Shown piece by piece: positions 57,498-64,000 of a DNA stretch of 64,000 nucleotides. Positions within the stretch are counted from its first letter, which is position 1, and the number at the start of each line of letters is the position of its first letter. Source of the stretch: Coniferiporia sulphurascens (lineage: Eukaryota; Basidiomycota; Agaricomycetes; Hymenochaetales; Hymenochaetaceae); contig NBBA01000009.1 in NCBI GenBank assembly GCA_002794785.1, positions 62,001-126,000 on the forward strand. Direction: 5' to 3'. The position numbers and the translations under genes are program-made. Below the pieces are notes generated by a model. It ran no database searches and had not been told where the DNA came from. It worked only from the letters and a program-made list of their open reading frames with translations.

Positions 57498-57629
57498 AGT
57501 TCCTCCATCTGTTCATCATTGGGGTCGGCGGTGAGGGCCTCTTTGATCTGGCAGTAGCACCGTTTCTTAGGGCATGCCAGCAGGGTGGCAGGGTGGTCAC
57601 CCTTGCAGTTGGAGCAGAGGCAGGGGTGG
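57495..57629 (-). pseudogene. ORF1 C-terminal fragment of LINE M5
   Basis: The minus strand encodes the last knuckle (CSNCKGDHPATLLACPKKRC) and a short acidic tail ending EEL before TGA. It is cut at 57629 by LINE P3. Confidence 0.7.
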
Positions 57630-57689
57630 CATCCCTCCTTGACCTCTTACCACCACCATCTCCCTAGCATGGGCAGCTCAAACTCCCCC

Positions 57690-60267
57690 ATGGCAGATCA
57701 TTTTGGTGGTTGTCCCCTACAACCTACAGGCCTCTTTATCGCTAGTTCTACTGCATCTGGTGCGGCTAACCCTGGCTGCTGGTCACCCACTGCCCCCCAA
57801 AGCCGCTCAATGTCCCCACCGGTGTGCCGCTTCTCCCCCAACTGCTTCGCTCCCCTCGACGACCTCAACCAGTGGCCACAATGAGGAGACCAGCCTGACC
57901 CCAACGCCCCCCAGGCCCAGATTGTATCAGGGCCAGGGGAGGACGACCAGATGCGGGACGACCTGCATACACCCCCTCTGTTGACAGGCAAATGCACGGC
58001 TCATGTCCTCTCCCCTGAGACCCCTCGAAACCGGCCGGTCACCTCGGAGTTCGTGAGAGCTCTGACTGACTTTGTGCCAAATGTCGAAAGGGCACTCAAA
58101 ACCCTCTGGTCCAACATCAAAGAGGCTGCCGATTCCACTGCAGTTGTACAGCAACAGCTTCGTTCCTGGGGAAATTAATGGCCCTCAGCCATGAAGCCTT
58201 GTCAATAGCTTACCAGATGCAAGAACAGGATGACCCAGACCACATTGCCACCCACACTGTGGAGCAGGTGTATGCCCAGAACATGATGGGGGTGTGAATT
58301 TCCCTCGGCACATCCTTCTTGTCAGCCTTCAAGGCCCCATTCTCGTTCACCCCCAGAGCGAGACATCAGGCCCAAGTCCAACCTACTCCCCCTGACTCGC
58401 AGATCATGGCTTTGGCAGATGTTGTCAAATGCCTTTCAGTCGACGTGGGGAACCTTACCCGCCAGGTCTCCTCCTTGGCTTCGCTCCCTGCTCCACAGCT
58501 GCAACAGGCCCCTCAGCAGACTCCCACAAATGTGGGAGGAACCCCCCCCCCCACAATCCCAGCACTGGTAACACTGGCCACCACCATCACCCAGACCCAG
58601 CTGGAGGCCACGGCAAAGGCCGCTCCGGCTGGGGCCCTGATGACATATGCTTAGCTGGCTGCTATGGCCTCTAACATCCCACAGCCCCAGGTGACTCCGG
58701 CTGCCAACACCAAGAAAGCGAAGAAAGTCCGTCAACCCCCACCCCCACCCAAGATGTATGCCAAGGACCCGGCCTTGGTCTTGGCGCCATGGGACCTCAT
58801 TGCACCTGCTGCTATGTGTAAGTCAGGCGCCTCTCTCACCGAATTGGCTCGGAGCTTCTTCTGGGCACTGCCCACTGCTGACATGATCACCATGTTGTCC
58901 TCCACATTCAATGCAAAGGGCAACCTGGTGACCACATTTGCAGAAAGGCCGGCCTCCTCAACCCCCACCACATCGGTGATCATTGACTGCCATCCAGACA
59001 CGTTCACAAAGTTCATGTGTGACCGCTACCTTGCCCATCCAGTGGATCGGCCCCTTTCAGACCAATTCCAACTAACCCCTTCCAGAGTCTGCCCTAGATT
59101 GACATTGCACATCTCAATGGTGCCCTGCAGGGATGTCTTCTTTGGGCAGAACCCTCACCCCATCACCAAAGCAGCACTCCTAGAAGAAGTCCAGATGAAC
59201 CCCTCCCTTCACCACCTCGACTCTGTTGTGGCACCACATTACACGACACTGCCAGAGAAGCTCCCCCTTTTGGAGAGATGCCCAGTATTGTTCACCTTCG
59301 TCAACCCAGATGGCCAAATCCGAGCATGCCTCCTCAAGAGGAACCAGGTTTACCTATTTGGAACCTCCATCCACTTCTCAGTTCCACCCATCCACCCAGG
59401 CCTCACTCAATGTGAGCACTGCCAGGGACTCGGCCATGGAAAGAAGGGGTGCCAAGCCCAGGCCCATTGTGCTGAATGTGCTGGCTGTTACAATTTTCCT
59501 TTACTTTTCTCTTACTGCACTGACTCACTTCCTCTTCGTCATCATCAGTCAGTGCAACTCCCCCATTTCTCTGCCTTACTCATCCTTATTCGCCTTGCCC
59601 CATAAGACGCCATGATGACGCCTTCTTGCACCATCATGACGTGCTTTGCTTACTGATCACCGTACTTGTATTACCAAGGCATTCCTTGAGTTTCCATGAC
59701 CTTCCATTAGTCTGGTAAACACACCTAACCAAGTTGCTACAGTAGCAAACACATAGAGTAGCATATAAGCATGTAACTTCAGTAGCACAAGCCCTAAGCT
59801 TGTGCTCTTTGTTCATACAAGCCCATTATCTGCTACCACCAGTCTACTGTGCGCCACTTGGCCATTAGTCGCTTCGTCGTAACCCGACCCCGCTAAGAAG
59901 CATCTCGCGTCCACATCGCCGATCAGGAAGCCCCATCGACGATCACCTTCGACTTACGACACCTAGGAAGCCCTGTTGCCGTAACCATCAGTCCCGACGA
60001 TCAGGAAGCCCCGACGTCGATCACCGTGTAACCATTGAGCTTAACACTGGCCAGCACTTAACAGCCAATCATTGTAAGTCATGCACTTACTGTGCAAATG
60101 ACACAGTTGAAGGAGACACCTGCCCCCACCCCCACTGTTGTGCTAACTGCCAGGGCGACCACCCCGCTACCCTTCCCACCTGTCCGAAGAAGAAGTGCTT
60201 CCATGCCATCGACTCTGCCCTCCAGGAAGAAGAGGAAACTGACGCCTTCATGGAGGAGGACCAATGA
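57690..60267 (+). pseudogene. ORF1 of LINE P3 (MADHFGG type), interrupted
   Basis: The N-terminus (MADHFGGCPLQPTG) differs from the MSNPS type of P1 and P4 and matches the inverted segment at 16658-17024. TGA at 57882 replaces the Arg of WPQRD in that relative. Later segments are EQDDPDHIATHTVEQVYAQN (about 58225), a coiled part (ALADVVKCLSVDVGNLTRQV, about 58410), MYAKDPALVLAP (about 58755) and the first knuckle CEHCQGLGHGKKGC (about 59410). The LTR splits the second knuckle (CAECAG / HTW), and the third (CANCQGDHPATLPTC) is at about 60136. The stop at 60265-60267 overlaps the ORF2 ATG. Several stops and shifts are present. Confidence 0.75.
59486..60046 (+). repeat. Solo LTR, family A
   Basis: 561 bp, TGTTACAATT to GAGCTTAACA, with perfect 5-bp TSD CTGGC (59481-59485, 60047-60051). 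It is very similar to the copy at 43940-44500. It interrupts ORF1 of LINE P3 between Cys/His knuckles. Confidence 0.92.
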
Positions 60268-61208
60268 ATGCACAAGTCCATGTACTCCAGTGGAACGCTG
60301 CCCACTCACTTGCAGCAATTCATTCCTTAATTCCTGTCCTCACTAATGAGCCCTCACCCCCTCACCTGATTCTGATCCAGGAGCCACTGTAGTATCAAAT
60401 CGGATTGCAACCCTCCCTCACCTACCCAGATGGGGCCCAGTATTCAATGTACCGACAATCCCTGGCTTCATCCCAGTACTCCCGCCTGCCACCCAACCCA
60501 GGGTGGTCACTTACATCTCAAGGTCCCTCCCCCAATCTTCATGGTCAGTCATCGGCCCAGCCTCCAGTGGGACTGATGTCGTGACCGTGGAGATCCACAG
60601 CAACCTCCTGGTCCGGGTGTGCAACTACTATGGTATGCTGCCCCCAGATCAGGCAGAAGCAAGACTTGGGCACCCAGGTGAGACATTCCTCCTCTCTCTA
60701 CCCTTGGCACTTGCCTCTACCCTCATGGTGGCGGGCAACTTCAACCATTGCCACCACTCGTGGTCCGACCTCAACTCCACCCATGAAGAAGATCGCAGGG
60801 CGCAACCCCTAGATGACTTCTTCAGGGAAAATGGCCATGAACCTGCCCATCCACCCGACTGTGACACTAGACCCCTCCCAGGGCATCGATGCTGTCCAAT
60901 CGACATGGTCTGGGCTCCTCCAACAATTAACCCAGAGTCCATCATGGACTCCTTCTCTAACACCCAGTCACCACTCTCGGACCACCACATACTGCGATGG
61001 TCAATACTTACCACACTACCCTGCCCCACACCAACAACTAGAAAACTCGGAAAGGAGGATAAGGACAGTTGGATGGAGTTGGCGTTCCCAGCACTCACGG
61101 CAGCATTTACCCTCCTGGTAATGGATACTAACTCCCTAGACCTGAAGGCTAGCGCCATCCTCAAAGCCATGATGGATGCCCTCCAGCCTTTCACTACAAT
61201 CTGCTCTC
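60264..61208 (+). pseudogene. ORF2 endonuclease fragment of LINE P3
   Basis: The ATG at 60264 lies in the conserved ATGA overlap (MNAQVHVLQWNAAHS). TAG near 60390 replaces the Trp of EPPWYQ. A 1-nt loss near 60437 shifts the frame. After it the endonuclease reads VAGNFNHCHHSW (about 60730, N for D), HRCCPIDMVWAPPTINPES and LSDHHILRW (about 60976). The sequence breaks off at about 61208 where module R begins. Confidence 0.76.
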
Positions 61209-63780
61209 AAACAGGCGCGGAGCTCGCTGATTGGCTTGGCAACCCATCGAAAATGTTGCCTCTGGTTGAATGACTCAGTGAGGATGATTTCTTCTGGCAT
61301 CTGCACTGCTCTCTCAGGGTGGCATGCTCATTGGGCCTGCATTGTATGTGGGCTTGGCAGGAGGGGACACAATGTTAATGTCCTCACAGGGGGGGGAAAC
61401 CCCCTGCCTCACAGTGGGCGACTTCGGTTGGGAAACCTCGGTTCAGGGCAACCCAGATTATGCCTTCATATGCTGAGCAATGCCCCTCTGGGTACCTTGG
61501 GGCCCGCATTGTCCCTGGCATGACAAATCAAAAACTGCTCCCCCAAATTCCTGAAAGGGTCTCTGATGACAGCACTCTGTGCTAAAAGGAGATAGGGGGC
61601 TCATAACACATGACATGGCGGTAAGAACCACCCAATGCCGAAAGGCGACAGGGCACCATGGGCCTCTTGGGTGGGTTGGACCCTCTTGAGGTGGTTAGTA
61701 TCCCCTACTCCCTGGGACGGCTTTGCCACCAGGGTCAGGTATGTGAGATGGAGATCCTGGTACAATTGCAGATCCAGAAGCAGGGGCTGGGGGTTGACTG
61801 GGTGCTTGTCCCATGACCTTGGTTCCTGAGTATTCTGGCTGTAATGGCTGTTTCTGAAGTGTGTGCCAGGGCATGAGAAAGGGCCATCATGGAGCATGCA
61901 TCAGATCACCAGCGCACTAAAGTGATGTGTCTCAGGCCATGGCACTGTGGGAGAGTTCCCTGCAGTGGCTCCAGAGGACTAAATCCTCTGTCGGTTCATG
62001 TGGGGGTAATTCCCACTGTGGGCTTAAGTTGATTCCCTTAAATGAAGCGGTGCTTCACATCACCAAGCGGGTATGGGGAGGCATGAGTCCAGGTGGCTGG
62101 GGGTGGTGGGGTAGTGCCTATGGCGCCGCAACCCTCACACTACACCCTTGGTGCATTGGGTAGCTCTAATCCTACCTTTAGGCCTGTGCGGCATGAAGGA
62201 CAGCAGGAGGGGTTTGGTCCCCCATATCCCGAGGAAGGTGCATGTGTATGTTGAGCCCTGCAAAGGCGCTCTTAATTTTGGCCTGGACAGATCCTTTGGC
62301 CTTTACAGGCAGATGGGTCACTTTCACCCTCCCCTCCCTCCCAGTCACTGGTGACACATGCGATGAGTTCGTGCAGGCTGCCTTAGACCTCAGCACCACC
62401 CCCCACCTCCAGGTCTTCACTGATGGCTCCCACATCAGAACTGCCTTGGGATCTGCAATCTGCACCATGTGCGGCCTCACAAAGCTTCGGTCCCACCGCC
62501 TTGCCTCCCCCACCTGCGCCACTGCCACGGACATGGAGATCTTCTCCATTGCAACCACCCTGGGCTGGGCCACGCACCGCCTCCTCACCCATTTGCATGT
62601 TGCATTGGACTTGTTCTTTCTGTCCAGTTCACTGATGGCTCTAAACCTCTTCTGCACTTGGGCTGCCATTCCCGGTGCCCACCTCCTCCACCTCTGGAAG
62701 GCGGGGGTCAAGACGCTTCTGGACTCACATCCAGGCCTCATCATTCACTTCATGTGGTGTCCAGGTCATTCAGATGTCCCTGGGAATGAATGGGCAGATG
62801 ATGAAGTGAAACTCACCACAGAGCTCCCCCCCTCACAACTTGCACCCTCCATCTCCACCCTCAAGGAGGTCGCCACCAAGACTCTCATCGAAAGGTGGAC
62901 ACTATCCCTGGCCTGCCCTCTCGCCTCCACTGCCGATAAGTACCTGGCAGTGCACGGCATCCCCTCCCGCCGCCCATGAAAGTTACTCACACACTCCATG
63001 GACCACCCATGCCACCACCTCTCTGCAGTCGCACAAGTCCTCTGCTGTGCCGGTCCCTATGGGGGCTACTGGTTGAGCTTCAACTCAGCCTACCAGCACA
63101 GGCACAGCTTGATCTCCCACTGCAGGTGGCACAACCACCCACCATGGCCTGTGCAGATGACCGCCCACATATTGGGCAGGTGCTCGACTTTCCACCCCTG
63201 GATTCAGTGTGTTTGGCCAGCCAAAATCCCCCTCCCAGTCCACCACTCAGAGTGGGCAGACAAAAACCGCATTCCAGTTCTGCGCCACTGGCTTAGGCTG
63301 ACGGGGCATTTGAACCGCCTCTCTGACAGGACCTCCAGCACCATCCGCTTGGCTTTTGCTGCAATGGAGTTAGAGGGTCACCCCACTGATGATGATATGG
63401 ACCTGGACCTCCTTAGGGACTACATGTGTCATATGCTTGGACCCCATACCCAGGACTCTGACCCAGCTCTCTTGGAGCTTTCAGGTGCGCTCCCGCCCTT
63501 TCTCTCTGATCTATGACTGCCTTTTGGACTCCTTATCATATGTCTTGACCGGTGCTCTTGCCCTCCCTTCCTCTATTCTAAGCTTCTTCCTTAACCTACT
63601 CTTACCTGTTGGTTTCATCATAGTGATATGTACTCCTCCCTCCTCCTTTGTGTTTTTGTACTAATAGGGGACCTCCACACTCTGGCACCCTTCAGGGAGC
63701 AGGTCCCCTGCCCAGTTTCATGTGTTGCGCGATGACGGGTGCCTCTGTTGTTATGTAGTTAGGGCCCCCCCTTTGGGGGG
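61209..63780 (+). mobile_element. Chimeric retroelement 3: long module R joined to LINE RNase H and 3' UTR
   Basis: Positions 61209 to about 62283 are the longest copy of non-coding module R. From about 62284 the sequence is LINE RNase H onward (WTDPLAFTGR...), through the ORF2 stop at 63514 and the 3' UTR to 63780, where it is cut within the hairpin by unrelated sequence. The left border lies in the endonuclease of LINE P3. The right TSD is not in the window. Module R ends with the same CTTTAATTCTGGCC-like sequence as in chimeras 1 and 2, but the LINE part starts much further upstream. Confidence 0.72.
62284..63516 (+). pseudogene. RNase H and C-terminal ORF2 fragment in chimera 3
   Basis: RNase H: VFTDGSHIR (about 62413), TDMEIFS (about 62530), FFLSSSLMAL with S for the expected D (about 62612), WCPGHSDVPGNEWADDE (about 62757). 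TGA at 62977 replaces the sense codon after SRRP. The C-terminal segment then follows in the same frame (VLCCAGPYGGYWLSF, SHCRWHNHPPWPVQ, AHILGRC) and ends LELSGALPPFLSDL. The changed SDS motif removes a catalytic acid, so RNase H is probably inactive. Confidence 0.78.
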
Positions 63781-64000
63781 TCTTAAAATCTATGCACTTT
63801 GTGGTAGACAATGAGGTGCAGTGTTGGTGATCAGGCAAGGTGGGTTATCAGCGTAAACCAATGTATTTCTAGGGCGAGACCAGCTCCCCTTATATACACG
63901 TTCCGTGGGCTAGTACTACTATAACTAACTAGCTCCTATATCATATGGCGTTATCGTTGCGTTATCATTTACTTAGTAAGGTGGTTGTTCATATGACCAC
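63781..64000. other. Unassigned sequence interrupting the LINE 3' UTR
   Basis: The LINE 3' UTR stops in the hairpin at 63780 and is replaced by TCTTAAAATCTATGCAC and following sequence. It includes CTTATATACACG, a possible TATA region on the minus strand. It may be the edge of another LTR element, but only 220 bp are visible and no terminus or coding sequence can be recognised. Confidence 0.35.

Larger units (their letters stand above)
55150..57629 (-). mobile_element. LINE M5 (minus), 5' part (RT, endonuclease, ORF1 end)
   Basis: It continues the element at 46203-48746 across P2. At 57630 the complete 5' end of plus-strand LINE P3 begins. By analogy with P1 and P2, P3 probably inserted into M5's ORF1, and the remaining 5' part of M5 should lie right of the window. 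Confidence 0.8.
57630..61208 (+). mobile_element. LINE P3, 5' end to endonuclease (second 5'/ORF1 subfamily)
   Basis: It starts CATCCCTCCTTGACCTC, with ORF1 ATG at 57690 (MADHFGG). It contains a solo LTR at 59486-60046 and is interrupted at about 61208 in the endonuclease by chimeric element 3. Its RT and 3' end are not in the window. Confidence 0.8.

Noticed and set aside
61209..62283. Module R as rRNA, tRNA or a known ribozyme
   Set aside because: No recognisable tRNA arm pattern, rRNA core or catalytic core by eye. A covariance-model search would be decisive.
1..64000. Many open frames on the strand opposite to ORF1/ORF2 and in shifted frames
   Set aside because: They follow from the high GC and low stop content of the LINE sequence, are not conserved between copies and carry no recognisable domain.

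Overview
The window looks like a repeat-choked stretch of a fungal nuclear genome, most probably a basidiomycete. The evidence is a wrecked VPS35 gene with short GT-AG introns (about 51-76 bp), Tad/I-like non-LTR retrotransposons (LINEs) with a zinc-knuckle ORF1 plus an endonuclease-RT-RNase H ORF2, a Copia remnant and many solo LTRs. I see no intact cellular gene, tRNA, rRNA or CRISPR array. The organism call is an inference.

Region 1-28012 is one stack of nested LINEs. Target-site duplications (TSDs) let the order be read. A 5'-truncated LINE (716-1675) sits in LINE O (377-5365). O is followed by LINE Q (5366-9053), which hosts a chimeric element (6072-7116) and a solo LTR. Q's 3' UTR holds minus-strand LINE M1, which is split by full-length LINE P1 (9465-16402). 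M1 meets LINE H (16658-24227), which has an inverted 5' end. H holds a solo LTR, LINE L3 (17666-23514) and minus-strand LINE M2 (24228-27312). M2 meets the 5' end of LINE P4, and P4 is cut off abruptly at VPS35.

Region 28013-35030 is the C-terminal two thirds of a VPS35 (retromer) gene. Its N-terminal part is gone. It carries a solo LTR, an AT-rich full-length LINE of a different family (30250-34521), two small frameshifts and an in-frame stop. Region 35031-36325 is AT-rich non-coding DNA with palindromic TATA-type repeats.

Region 36326-64000 is a second nest. LINE P (with inverted 5' end) is split by two solo LTRs and minus-strand LINE M3. Then come a solo LTR without a TSD, a minus-strand Copia integrase fragment split by a second chimeric element, minus-strand LINEs M4 and M5, full-length P2 inside M5, LINE P3 whose 5' end lies in M5, and a third chimeric element (61209-63780) that is itself interrupted at 63781.

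The most notable observation is a non-coding module of up to about 1.07 kb ('R'). It occurs three times with the same 3' end, each time fused to a different internal point of the same LINE family. Two of the three fusions are bounded by TSDs (one perfect, one diverged). This looks like a template-switch chimeric retroelement family, similar in principle to Magnaporthe MINE. Other observations are a LINE 3' UTR hairpin whose stem covaries between subfamilies, a conserved ATGA overlap between ORF1 and ORF2, two probable twin-priming inversions, and nonsense mutations that are mostly explicable as C-to-T or G-to-A transitions.
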